From positions 248,001-312,000 of the forward strand of contig NZ_PXYI01000004.1 of the NCBI RefSeq assembly GCF_003012735.1: a stretch of 64,000 nucleotides of DNA, in the 5' to 3' direction. The notes beneath the pieces were generated by a model. That model made no database searches. It was given only the letters and a program-made list of their open reading frames with translations, and was not told the origin of the DNA. Below are positions 37,376 to 46,066 of this stretch, in pieces. Numbering within the stretch: the first letter of the stretch is position 1; each line of letters opens with the position of its first letter. This DNA comes from Allosphingosinicella deserti (GTDB lineage Bacteria; Pseudomonadota; Alphaproteobacteria; Sphingomonadales; Sphingomonadaceae). A program made the position numbers and the translations under genes.

Positions 37376-38362
37376 TCAGTCCTTTGAATCCGTTGCGCGA
37401 CGTCTCGCCATCTTGACCAGCAGGGTGTCGGCGATCCCGGGCCGTGCCCAGGGACAGACGGCGATGCACAGGCCGCAGCCGGCATTGTCGGCGAAGTAGG
37501 GGATGCAGGTGTCGAAATCGACATACCACCGCTCGACCCCGCGCACCCACTGCTTGGAGTCGCCGATCGCGCCAGGTGGGCAGGCGTCGGCGCAGATACG
37601 GCAATGGGTGCAGAAATCGTCGGCGCCGAAGGCGTCGCTATGGCCGAAGGCGAGCGGCATGTCGGTGGTCACTCCGGCAAGGCGGAGGTTGGATCCGTAG
37701 GTTCGATTGATTAGCGAGCCGTGCTTGCCGAGCTCGCCCAATCCTGCCTCGATCGCCGGTGGGATCAGCAGCAGCGCCGAGGCGCGCGGACCCGGGAATG
37801 CGTGCGCCGAGAAGCCCTGGCGCCGGATCCAGTTGGCCAGAGCGAACGCCGTGCGGGTGCCGCGGGCATATTGCCGGCCGACCTCGGCGATGCCGGTCCC
37901 GTTGTCCGGCGTGCTCGGGAGCTGGCGCAGCCGCTCATAATCGTGGGAGACGCCCAGGATGATCACGTTCGGCTCTTCGATCGAATAGCCCTCGACGACA
38001 TGGTGGTCCTTCAGCGGCGTGGCGCCGAACAGATCGGCCTCATTTGCGAGTGCGAATTCCCGCGCCAGCGTCGTCCACGCCTCGGGTGTCCGCGCCGCCC
38101 GCTCCGGCGCGATCGGCTCCAGCGGCGGATGGTCGTAGGCGGCGGCGAAGGCATTGCGCGCTTCCTCCGTCACCCGGCACGACGCGCCGGCCAGCGCCTG
38201 CACGGCGCCGAACGGGTGCTGATCCGCGGGATGCCAGAACATCGGCGAGGCACGCCGGGGCTCCCGCTCGCCAAGACCGTTGATCGCGTTCCCTGAGGCA
38301 TCGGGCATCGCGGCGGAAACGGCGGCTGACGGTGAATAGGAGCGCGGGGCTCGGCGCGGCAT
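37376..38362 (-). CDS. Reductive-dehalogenase-like 4Fe-4S dicluster protein
   Basis: About 328 residues, starting at ATG 38362 seven bases after GAGGAG. The centre has GLGELGKHGSLINRTYGSNL followed by RLAGVTTDMPL, the pattern typical of reductive dehalogenases and related QueG proteins. Two [4Fe-4S] ferredoxin sites follow: CTHCRICADACPPGAI and CIPYFADNAGCGLCIAVCPW. No Tat signal or membrane anchor is apparent. It would be a cytoplasmic Fe-S reductase, perhaps corrinoid-dependent, but cobalamin binding cannot be seen. It starts 11 bases after the TonB receptor stop and its ribosome site lies around it, so the two are coupled. Substrate unknown. Confidence 0.75.
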   Translation of the reverse strand: MPRRAPRSYSPSAAVSAAMPDASGNAINGLGEREPRRASPMFWHPADQHPFGAVQALAGASCRVTEEARNAFAAAYDHPPLEPIAPERAARTPEAWTTLAREFALANEADLFGATPLKDHHVVEGYSIEEPNVIILGVSHDYERLRQLPSTPDNGTGIAEVGRQYARGTRTAFALANWIRRQGFSAHAFPGPRASALLLIPPAIEAGLGELGKHGSLINRTYGSNLRLAGVTTDMPLAFGHSDAFGADDFCTHCRICADACPPGAIGDSKQWVRGVERWYVDFDTCIPYFADNAGCGLCIAVCPWARPGIADTLLVKMARRRATDSKD

Positions 38363-38373
38363 CTTCGCTCTCC

Positions 38374-40623
38374 TCACAGATCGACGGCGGCGCGCACGCC
38401 GAACTGGCGCGGCGGCAGCGGCACAACGAAGAGGTCGCCCCCCAGTAAGGGATCGCTGGACGGGAAGCTGTAGTCGAAGCTGTCGAACACATTGTCGACA
38501 TAGGCGGTGAGGCGCAGGCCGCGCCGGCCCTCGTAGCTGACGCTGACGTCGACCCGCTCGTAAGCGGGAGCGGTCAGCTGATCGCCCGAACGCGATGCCC
38601 GCGTATTGTCCTGATAGGTGATCGCATCGACATACCGGTATTCCGCATGCAGTGCGATCCGCCGGCCCGTGCCGAGCGGCACCGCATAGTCCGCGGCCGC
38701 GAACAGCGTCGTCTCCGGCACGTTCTCGAACGGGGTGCCGGAGAAGTCGGTACGATCGGCAGCGGTGAACACCCGCACGAAATCGTCGAACCGCGACCGG
38801 GAATAGGACGCCGATCCGCGCAGCTGGAGCCGATCGGACAGAGTGGCGACGAACTCGGCCTCGACTCCGTCGACATGCGCACGCGCGGCGCTTTCGACGA
38901 CGCTGACCGGGGTCGGCCCGCCGGTCGGGATGACGTTGATCAATTGCTGGTTGCGGATGTCGATGTGGTAGAAAGCGAGGTTGAACGTCGCCCGTCGGTC
39001 GAACAGGCGGGTTTTTGCGCCAATCTCGTAATTCTGCGACGATTCATCCTTGTACGGCAGATTGCTCGCCGCATTGCCGGGGAAGCGGTTGATACCGCCC
39101 GCCTTCCAGCCTTCCGCGTAGGTGGCGTAGAGCAGGATGTCGGGATCCGGGCGGTAGGCGATCGAGCCTGTCCAGGAGACGTTGTCGAAATCGTCGCGGG
39201 CGTCCCGCACGACCGGCTGGACGGAGTTGATTGGTGGGCCGAACACCTGGATGCGCTGCCCGGTGCCGACCACCGTCTCGTGCGACCAGCGCCCGCCGGC
39301 GCTCGCTTCGATCGTGTCGGTGACATGGTAGATCGCGTTGGCGAAGGCGGCGACGCCGTCCCGATCGTCCCGGTAATCCTCGTAGATGTAGAGCGCGGCC
39401 GGGAAGGGGGCGACACCACGACCGACACGCCGATCGCGCCGCTGGTCCTGCCGCTGATCGAAGACATATCCGCCGACCAACCAGTCGATCGACCCAGCGC
39501 GTCCGTTCAGCCGCAGCTCCTGGCTGGCGAAGCGCTGCTGGATTGCGACGTCCAGGGTCGCGCCTCGAAAGCTTTGCGGCGTTTGCGCAAGCGGCGGGGA
39601 GGCGGGCAGGGTCACCGGATTTTGCGCGGTGATGCGACTGTCCATGTCGGTGAACACGTCGGAGCTCGTGTAACGAACGCCGCTGATCGAGGTCAGCGTC
39701 ACGCCGCCGCCGAGCTGCGCGGCGACGTTGAGCTGGCCGCCGCGGCTGTCCTTGCGGTCCGGCGCGTCCTGATCGACCACGCTCTCGTAGCGGCGGGTGG
39801 CCAGGCGCACCCCGCGGATCGCCTCGTTATAGTCGCGGTCGCTCCAGTCGCCGATGAGGGCCACGTCGATCGAATCGCTCGGCGCCCAGCGCAGCGTTCC
39901 CCGCACAGCGCTCTGGCGGAACCAGTCCTGCCTGCCGCCGCCGACGATGTTGCGAAGAAAGCCGTCGGAGCGGCGATGCTCGGCGGTGATCCCGGCATAA
40001 AGCTGCGCGCCGATCTGGCCGCTGATCGCACCCTGGAGCCTGTAGCTGTCGAACTGCGCAGCCTCCAGGAGGAGGCGTGCGCGCAGATCCGGTCCGGGCA
40101 TGCGCGTTACCAGATTGACCGCGCCGCCCTGCGTGTTGCGACCGAACAGGGTGCCTTGCGGACCTCGCAGCACTTCGACCCGGTCGAGATCGAGGAAGCT
40201 TGCGTCGAAGCCCATCTGCGGAAGGTACATGCCGTCGACGAACACCCCGACCGCCGGCTCCAGCCCGGCGTTGAACCCGACGCCCCGCATGGTCAGGTAG
40301 GCGAAGTCGGCGCTGTTGTTGACGCTGCCGGGCGCCGTGAACAGCCCCGGAACCTCGGCGGTGAGATCATTGACGTCCTGCACGCCACGCCGCTCGAGCT
40401 CGGCACCGCCGACCGCCGTCACCGCCATCGGCACGTCCTGAAGCGTTTCGGCGCGCTTGCGCGCGGTGACGAAGATCTCGTCCGATGCGTTCGCGACCGC
40501 GCTGTCGTCCGCTGCGTGCGCAGCTGTGTCGACCGGCGCGTCGCCGCTGTCGGCCAGAGCAGGCGATGAGCAAAGCGTAAGCAGTGACAATCCGCGAAGA
40601 AGCGGCTCCAGGATTCGTTGCAT
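38374..40623 (-). CDS. TonB-dependent outer-membrane receptor
   Basis: A 749-residue receptor. It starts MQRILEPLLRGLSLLTLCSS, with AGGGGAA upstream, and has a signal peptide ending around ALADS. A TonB-box-like stretch EIFVTARKR is followed by the plug domain (VPMAVTAVGGAELERRGVQD, EVLRGPQGTLFGRNTQGGAV) and a 22-strand barrel ending FGVRAAVDL with a terminal hydrophobic residue. It imports a large or chelated ligand across the outer membrane using TonB energy. The FGRNTQGGAVN plug motif is common in sphingomonad receptors. It is coupled to the Fe-S protein gene. Longer upstream starts lack a signal peptide at their ends. Confidence 0.92.
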   Translation of the reverse strand: MQRILEPLLRGLSLLTLCSSPALADSGDAPVDTAAHAADDSAVANASDEIFVTARKRAETLQDVPMAVTAVGGAELERRGVQDVNDLTAEVPGLFTAPGSVNNSADFAYLTMRGVGFNAGLEPAVGVFVDGMYLPQMGFDASFLDLDRVEVLRGPQGTLFGRNTQGGAVNLVTRMPGPDLRARLLLEAAQFDSYRLQGAISGQIGAQLYAGITAEHRRSDGFLRNIVGGGRQDWFRQSAVRGTLRWAPSDSIDVALIGDWSDRDYNEAIRGVRLATRRYESVVDQDAPDRKDSRGGQLNVAAQLGGGVTLTSISGVRYTSSDVFTDMDSRITAQNPVTLPASPPLAQTPQSFRGATLDVAIQQRFASQELRLNGRAGSIDWLVGGYVFDQRQDQRRDRRVGRGVAPFPAALYIYEDYRDDRDGVAAFANAIYHVTDTIEASAGGRWSHETVVGTGQRIQVFGPPINSVQPVVRDARDDFDNVSWTGSIAYRPDPDILLYATYAEGWKAGGINRFPGNAASNLPYKDESSQNYEIGAKTRLFDRRATFNLAFYHIDIRNQQLINVIPTGGPTPVSVVESAARAHVDGVEAEFVATLSDRLQLRGSASYSRSRFDDFVRVFTAADRTDFSGTPFENVPETTLFAAADYAVPLGTGRRIALHAEYRYVDAITYQDNTRASRSGDQLTAPAYERVDVSVSYEGRRGLRLTAYVDNVFDSFDYSFPSSDPLLGGDLFVVPLPPRQFGVRAAVDL

Positions 40624-41083
40624 TCGGCATTCCCCTGCACCCGGACTTCCGGGCCCCGCAGCGATGATTGGGGCGGGAAATCTCGTGCTGACAAGGCCCC
40701 TTTTCCTCGTTGGCCGACGATTCCCGGCGCTGGCCCGGACTCTGTGGCACAGCGGGCACAAGGTAGGTACGTGCCTACACTGTAATCGCAGACCGGGAAG
40801 CCGCTCGGGCGATCATATTCAGCGGGGCATCAGACTGCAGGCGTCCGAATCCACGGGCAGATCTGCCGGCGCGCCGAGCTCCGGCAAGCTGCTCCCGCCC
40901 GTTGCCTGCGCTGCAGGTGACGGGCGCCCAGGAGCATCGACGCCCGGCGCGTCAGGGCGACCAAGCGGGGCAGGGCGCGTGCGGTGCACCCGATGGTCCC
41001 TTCTCGCGCGGGCTGCCCTCGAAGTCTGCAGGCACGCTGTACTTCCTTGAGGAAAGGGCCGGAGCGCTGATGTCAGCGCGAGG
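40624..41083. other. Intergenic region upstream of the TonB receptor, no gene assigned
   Basis: About 460 bases hold no reading frame with a convincing family match. The region contains a near-perfect 16-bp palindrome at 40763-40778, described separately, and otherwise GC-rich sequence. It should include the promoter of the TonB receptor operon, reading leftward. No tRNA or riboswitch fold was recognised by eye. Confidence 0.6.
40763..40778. promoter_or_regulatory. Palindromic operator-like site upstream of TonB receptor
   Basis: GTAGGTACGTGCCTAC is a dyad with five-base arms GTAGG/CCTAC and one mismatch pair in the centre. It lies about 140 bases before the receptor start, a sensible distance for a dimeric repressor or activator site. 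No regulator gene stands next to it, so the binder is unknown. Confidence 0.35.
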
Positions 41084-41548
41084 TCAGCGCCTGCGGCCGA
41101 ACAGTGCGGGATTGGCGATCGCCAGCCCGCTGCCGAAGACGATCGCATCCTCGACAAAGCCGGTTGCAGTCTGGCCATAGCGGCGCATCCCCCATTTGCG
41201 GGCAGCAAGCCCGAGGTAGGACGAGGCGATGGCGGTGCCGACCGCAACGGCGGCACCCAGTGCCCGCCTGTCACGCGGTGCGAGCGCGGCGCCCGCATAA
41301 GCGGCGGTTATGCAGCGTACGGCAAGGCCGATCGGCACCGTCCGGTCGGGCGCGGTCTTCATCTTGTCGCCCGCCATCTCGGCTGCCGCGAATGCGGCGG
41401 TACCCGCCGCGATCACCGGATTCAGCATGAGGCTCTGGAGCGGCAGCGCGGCTGGAATCTCCTGGCCGCGCGTGGCGGTGGCGATCACCGCGAGCGGCGT
41501 CATGCCGCGTTGGCCGGCGACCAGCCCGATGAGAAAGGAACGCAGCAT
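41084..41548 (-). CDS. DUF4126-like small membrane protein
   Basis: A 154-residue protein starting MLRSFLIGLVAGQRGMTPLA, with GGAGA seven bases upstream. Hydrophobic stretches (VIAAGTAAFAAAEMAGDK, AVAVGTAIASSYLGLAARK and the C-terminal VFGSGLAIANPALFG) suggest four membrane segments. GQRGMTPLAVIA resembles the first helix of DUF4126 proteins, whose role is unknown. The longer open frame upstream (to 41692) has no such pattern. It is alone, about 180 bp from the end of the FtrA-type regulator gene. Confidence 0.6.
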   Translation of the reverse strand: MLRSFLIGLVAGQRGMTPLAVIATATRGQEIPAALPLQSLMLNPVIAAGTAAFAAAEMAGDKMKTAPDRTVPIGLAVRCITAAYAGAALAPRDRRALGAAVAVGTAIASSYLGLAARKWGMRRYGQTATGFVEDAIVFGSGLAIANPALFGRRR

Positions 41549-41730
41549 GGATGTTCTCCGATAAAGATCTTGAGCGTCGCCGACCCGGGCCCGGGAAACC
41601 CGATCGGCGAACGCGCGACCTGGAGAGCGGACGATGAACCAGCTGTCGAGGAACGTTGTGCCGACGCCCTTGCTCCACGGCTTTTCAGCCACTCCTGCAC
41701 GAACCGCGCGGCCGGGCCGGCCCGCCAGCC

Positions 41731-42813
41731 TCAGTTCCGACAGGAAGCACCGCGCGGCAGAGAATGACGGCGCGCCCCCGGTCCCGCGCGCATGTCCGGG
41801 TGAGGAGGGCGCGGGTTCGAGGGGGCCGCTGCCGACGTTCCGCGATCATGCCCGAAGCGCCGCCGGTACTCGCGCGGGCTGATTCCGACCATTGCCCGAA
41901 AGTGCATCCTCAGCGTCGCGCTTGTCCCGAAACCCGCGCGAAGGGCGATATCCTCGATGCCGAGTCCGCCGCTTTCCAGCATCTGTTTGGCACGGTCGAG
42001 CCGCACGCTCAGCAGCCAGGCGGCAGGAGTCATCCCGGTCAGCTCCTTGAACCGGCGCAGGAAGGTGCGCTCGCTCATTGCCGCCTCCCGCGCCAAGGCG
42101 GCGATGGTCAGCGGGCGATCGGCATGCTCGCGCATACGGTCGAGCAAGGCGGCCAGGCGTCCGTCAGGCCGCGGGGGCACCGGACGCTCGATGAACTGGG
42201 CCTGCCCGCCGTCGCGGTGGGAGGGGACCACCAGGCGCCGCGCGACACTGTTGGCCGCCTCCGGCCCGAAGTCGCTGCGCACCACGTGGAGAAGCAGGTC
42301 GATGCCCGCGGCGCTGCCGGCCGACGTCATCACCATTCCCCTGTCCACATAGAGCAGGTCGGCGTCGATCTCGACGTCGGGGAAGGCCGTCCGGAATGCC
42401 TCGGCATAGCGCCAGTGGGTGGTCGCCAGACCTTCGTCGAGGAGCCCGGCGGCGGCGAGGACGAAGGCGCCCGAGCATAGCGACAGGATCCGGGCGCCTC
42501 TCCCGGCGGCGCTCCGGAGCGCCGCGAGGAGCGCCTCCGGAGGCGCCACCCCGACTCCCTTCCAGCCGGGGATGACGATCGTGCCCGCCTCGGACAGACG
42601 TTCCAGGCCGTCGTTCACCGTCACGGTCAGTCCACCCGCCGCGCGCATCGGCCCCGGCTCACAGGCGCAGGTCACCAAAGTGTACCAGTCGGGACCCATC
42701 TCGGGGCGGTCGAGCCCGAAGACCTCGGCGACGATTCCGAACTCGAAGGTGCAGAGACCATCGTAAACGACCACGGCCACCATGCGGTTGGGCTGGGAAA
42801 GCGGATTTGGCAT
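41731..42813 (-). CDS. ftrA: GlxA/FtrA-type AraC-family transcriptional regulator
   Basis: A 360-residue regulator. The N-terminal DJ-1/PfpI-like domain (VAVVVYDGLCTFEFGIVAEV, SLCSGAFVLAAAGLLDEG) contains the nucleophile-type cysteine region. The C-terminal AraC domain has two helix-turn-helix units: REAAMSERTFLRRFKELTG and IEDIALRAGFGTSATLRMHF. A poorly conserved Pro/Arg-rich tail of ~35 residues follows. It is divergent from a rhodanese gene, an arrangement known for FtrA, and probably controls that operon. The signal it senses is unknown. An alternative start is the ATG at 42783. Confidence 0.85.
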   Translation of the reverse strand: MPNPLSQPNRMVAVVVYDGLCTFEFGIVAEVFGLDRPEMGPDWYTLVTCACEPGPMRAAGGLTVTVNDGLERLSEAGTIVIPGWKGVGVAPPEALLAALRSAAGRGARILSLCSGAFVLAAAGLLDEGLATTHWRYAEAFRTAFPDVEIDADLLYVDRGMVMTSAGSAAGIDLLLHVVRSDFGPEAANSVARRLVVPSHRDGGQAQFIERPVPPRPDGRLAALLDRMREHADRPLTIAALAREAAMSERTFLRRFKELTGMTPAAWLLSVRLDRAKQMLESGGLGIEDIALRAGFGTSATLRMHFRAMVGISPREYRRRFGHDRGTSAAAPSNPRPPHPDMRAGPGARRHSLPRGASCRN

Positions 42814-42898
42814 GATCCTGACGATACGTGACGATCCTGCCAATGGCCAGCCCAAGACCGCCGGCGTAACCAGGCGGTGGATATCAGGGAGCACCATC

Positions 42899-43300
42899 AT
42901 GAACACCGCCGTCACCGCCATTCCCGCAGCCGTCCCTGCCGTCGCGCTCGCGCACTTCGAAGCGGAATTCAGTTTCGAGACGGACTGCTGGGACGTCCAC
43001 GATGCCCTCTCCACGGGCCGGCCGGACTTCGTGCTCCTCGACGTCCGCAGTCCCGAAATGTTCGCGCGCGGCCATATTGCGGGCGCGATCAGCCTGCCGC
43101 ACGGCAAGATCATCGGCTCGGCGCTCGCGGCGTGGCCCGACGACACCTTGTTCGTCACTTATTGTGCGGGCCCGCACTGCAACGGGGCCGCGCGCGGCGC
43201 CGTCCGGCTGGCGAGGCTTGGCCGTCCGGTCAAGATCATGACCGGAGGCGTGACGGGCTGGATCGACGAGGGCTTCGAACTGGCGACATCAGGCGCATGA
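42899..43300 (+). CDS. Rhodanese-domain sulfurtransferase
   Basis: A 133-residue single-domain rhodanese. The ATG at 42899 follows AGGGA; an upstream ATG in the same frame at 42782 would overlap the regulator gene. The domain reads FVLLDVRSPEMFARGHIAGA, then SLPHGKI, with the sulfur-carrying C89 in FVTYCAGPHCNGAARGA. It transfers sulfane sulfur from donors such as thiosulfate. Its stop overlaps the start of the PLP enzyme (ATGA). With that gene and the ATP-grasp gene it forms a tight three-gene operon next to an FtrA-type regulator. Confidence 0.9.
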   Translation: MNTAVTAIPAAVPAVALAHFEAEFSFETDCWDVHDALSTGRPDFVLLDVRSPEMFARGHIAGAISLPHGKIIGSALAAWPDDTLFVTYCAGPHCNGAARGAVRLARLGRPVKIMTGGVTGWIDEGFELATSGA

Positions 43301-44697
43301 CCGGGGACGCCGACGCCGACGGCGATCCTGGCATGCTCGCGGACGTGGCGGCGCTCGCTGCGCGGCATATCCGGGCGCGGCGCTCGGCCTGCGTCGCACC
43401 GGCGCGGGCAGACGAAATCCTCTCGGAGCGACTGGCGGCCTACGACTTCGCGGAGCCTCTGGATGGGGTTACGGTCGCCGCCGACCTGCTCGACCTGCTC
43501 GGTGGACATGCGGTGCGCAGCGACCACCCGGCCTATTTCGGCCTCTTCAACCCGCCTCCGCTGGTCGCGGCTGTGGCAGGCGACATCGTGACGGCGGCGG
43601 TCAACCCCCAGCTCGCCGCCTGGGGACACGCGCCGGCCGCGGCGGAGATCGAGCGCAAGCTGGTGGAGTTGTTCGGCAGCCTCGTCTGGCGCGGCGACGA
43701 CGATGCTGCCGGCACGTTCACGAGCGGTGGCAGCGAGGCGAATCACAGCGCCGTCCTTCTCGCGCTGGCGCGGCGCTATCCGGATTGGGCGCAGCACGGA
43801 CTACCGTGCGGCGTTCGGCCGGTCCTCTACGTGTCGGCGCAATCCCATCTCGCCTGGATGAAGATCGCCCGGGCGGTTGGCCTTGGCGACCGGGCCGTGC
43901 GGCTCGTCGAGCCGGAGGACGGGCTTGCGCTGACCGGCGAGGCGCTGCGCAGGGCCGTGCTTCGCGACGGCGAGGCCGATCCCCTGATGCTGGTGGGGAC
44001 CGCCGGAACGACGGCGCACGGAGCAATCGACGACCTCGCCGGCTTCGGGCAGGTTGCCCGCGAACTCGGGATCCACATGCATGTGGACGCGGCATGGGCC
44101 GGGGGCGCCTTGCTGTCTCCGCGCGGCCGGGATCTCATGCCGGGGCTGGACCTGGCCGATACGGTGACCATCGATCCCCACAAATGGCTGGCCGTTCCGA
44201 TGGGCGCCGGCCTGTTTCTGTCCCGGACGTGGCATAGCCTCGACGAAGCCTTCGGGGTGACCACCGGCTACATGCCCGCGACCGTTGCGAACCGGCGGGA
44301 TCCGTACGTCCACTCGATGCAATGGTCGCGCCGGTTCACCGGAGGCAAGCTGTTCATGGCGCTCGCCACCATGGGTCTGCCCGGTTACGCGCGCATGATC
44401 GAACGCCAGATCGCCCTGGGGGACCGTCTGCGCTCCCGACTGCGCGAAGACGGCTGGACGATCGCCAACGATACGGCCCTGCCGCTGGTCTGCTTTTCGG
44501 CGCTGGGCGCCGAAGACGTAGCGACAAAAAAGATCGAGGATGCCGTCGTCGGGACGGGGCGCGCCTGGCTCTCCTCCGTCCGATGTCGCGGGCGGCTGGT
44601 GTTGCGGGCCTGCATCACCAGCTTCGAGGCCAACGAGGGTGACGTCGATCTGCTGCTCGGCCTGTTGAACGATGCAAGGGAGCCGGTGGCGCGATGA
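43297..44697 (+). CDS. PLP-dependent group II decarboxylase
   Basis: A 466-residue enzyme of the aromatic-amino-acid/glutamate decarboxylase superfamily. The PLP-binding lysine is K296 in TIDPHKWLAVPMG. AGTFTSGGSEANHSAVLLA is the cofactor phosphate site and HVDAAWAGGALL carries the Asp and Ala under the ring. PPPLVAAVAGDIVTAAVNPQ is typical of the superfamily. It probably decarboxylates an amino acid to an amine; the substrate cannot be told. Both ends overlap neighbours by ATGA, so it is translationally coupled to the rhodanese and to the ATP-grasp ligase. Confidence 0.9.
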   Translation: MTGDADADGDPGMLADVAALAARHIRARRSACVAPARADEILSERLAAYDFAEPLDGVTVAADLLDLLGGHAVRSDHPAYFGLFNPPPLVAAVAGDIVTAAVNPQLAAWGHAPAAAEIERKLVELFGSLVWRGDDDAAGTFTSGGSEANHSAVLLALARRYPDWAQHGLPCGVRPVLYVSAQSHLAWMKIARAVGLGDRAVRLVEPEDGLALTGEALRRAVLRDGEADPLMLVGTAGTTAHGAIDDLAGFGQVARELGIHMHVDAAWAGGALLSPRGRDLMPGLDLADTVTIDPHKWLAVPMGAGLFLSRTWHSLDEAFGVTTGYMPATVANRRDPYVHSMQWSRRFTGGKLFMALATMGLPGYARMIERQIALGDRLRSRLREDGWTIANDTALPLVCFSALGAEDVATKKIEDAVVGTGRAWLSSVRCRGRLVLRACITSFEANEGDVDLLLGLLNDAREPVAR

Positions 44698-45551
44698 TCT
44701 GGGACGTCACCATCGCGACGCACGACGGCGCCCCGGACGGCACCCCCGACGACATAAGTCTTGCCGATGCCATCCAGGAGACGGGCGCAACCTGTCGCTT
44801 CGCGGTCTGGAGCGATCCGGATGTCGACTGGGCGGCCTCGGCGGTGACGATCGTCCGCTCGACCTGGGACTATCATCTCCGGCCGGCCCGGTGGCGTGGC
44901 TGGATCTACCGGCTCGACGGGATCACCCGCCTCGTCAACGCTCCCGAGCTGCTGCGGTGGAACACCGACAAAAGCTACCTTCTCGATCTGTCCCGCCGGG
45001 GGATCGGCGTGGTGCCGACGCTCTTCGTCGCCGACGCCGGGGAAGCGGACGCGGCGTTCGCCTCCCTCGCCGCGCGCGGGTGGGACGATGTCGTCGTCAA
45101 GCCGTCGATCTCGGCGAGCGCGCATGGCGCCGCCCGGTTCCGCGGCCGTGCGCTGCCGTCCGCGCGGGCGCACGCCCTGGCGCTGCTGCGGCACAGCGCC
45201 GTCCTGGTTCAGCCGTTCCAGAGAGGCGTTCTCGACGATCGCGAGCGGTCGCTGGTGTTGCTCGGCGGCCGCTTTTCCCACGCCTTCAGCAAGGCTGCGT
45301 TCGATGCTGGTGCAGCCGGAGGGCAAAGCGCGGTTGCCTGCCACGAGTCCACGGCCGGCGAACGGATGCTGGCGGATCGAGTGCTGGCGTCGCTTCCGGT
45401 CAGGCCGGCCTATGCCAGGGTCGACTTGGTCCCGACGACCGCCGGGCCGCTGCTGATGGAGCTCGAGCTCATAGAGCCGCACCTGGCGCTCGACACCAAA
45501 GCAGGTTCGGCCGCGGCGCTGGCCCGCGCAGCGCTCGACCTTGACAGCTGA
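44694..45551 (+). CDS. ATP-grasp ligase-like protein
   Basis: A 285-residue protein with an ATP-grasp fold. Visible pieces are VRSTWDYHLRPARW, APELLRWNTDKSYLLDLSRR, WDDVVVKPSISASAHG for the ATP lysine and loop, and PLLMELELIEPHLAL for the metal-binding acids. This is the DcsG/RimK-like group. Such enzymes join a carboxylate to an amine or thiol through an acyl phosphate. Its start overlaps the decarboxylase stop, which suggests the amine made by that enzyme could be its substrate. That link is inference. No export signal. Confidence 0.82.
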   Translation: MIWDVTIATHDGAPDGTPDDISLADAIQETGATCRFAVWSDPDVDWAASAVTIVRSTWDYHLRPARWRGWIYRLDGITRLVNAPELLRWNTDKSYLLDLSRRGIGVVPTLFVADAGEADAAFASLAARGWDDVVVKPSISASAHGAARFRGRALPSARAHALALLRHSAVLVQPFQRGVLDDRERSLVLLGGRFSHAFSKAAFDAGAAGGQSAVACHESTAGERMLADRVLASLPVRPAYARVDLVPTTAGPLLMELELIEPHLALDTKAGSAAALARAALDLDS

Positions 45552-46066
45552 ACGCTCGCGAGGGCCGCTCCGGATGGCCGGCGTCGCGGAGGCTGGTCGC
45601 CCTCCCGAGGCGGTCAGGCAAGGCGAGGCCGTAGCAGAGGGAGGTCGTGCACGATTCGACGCCGCGCTGATGATTCCCGCAGCCGCATCCTTGGCCTCGC
45701 GGCTGGGCTGCCTGAACCTGCCGGCCAGCCTCATCGCCGGACGGCGACAGATTGGTGAGCACCGCAGCCGGTCGGGCCGCATCGCTGCCGAGCTCGAGCG
45801 GGTGGAGCTTCTCACCGTGGAAGAGGGGGGGGACATGGTGCACCACACGGCTCCGGACCCGGTGGTGGCTGATCCTGGCGGCATCAGCGCGAACGCCTTC
45901 ACGTCTTCGGCTTTCGCGCCGGGGGAGGGCAGTGCGGCGAGGGTGCCGAGCACAGGTGACGACCGGGCGTATCAGCAGGAGGAAGGGCCTACATCGACTA
46001 CGCCATCCCCCCGAAATTCCACAATGCCGCGGCAACCCACCGCAGCCCGGCCGATCTCGACAAGCG
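45552..46066. other. Stretch without an assignable gene, with a G8 tract
   Basis: About 515 bases. On the minus strand two frames look partly coding: one ending near SGAVWCTMSPP and, shifted by one at the run of eight Gs (45825-45832), one starting PPLFHGEKLHPLEL. Joined across the homopolymer they would form one small protein, but neither part resembles a family I know. It may be a decayed gene or noncoding DNA. Confidence 0.35.

Noticed and set aside
38647-40569. 640-codon open frame on the plus strand
   Set aside because: It is antisense to the TonB receptor, which has a signal peptide, plug and barrel motifs. The antisense product is Arg/Asp-rich with no pattern.
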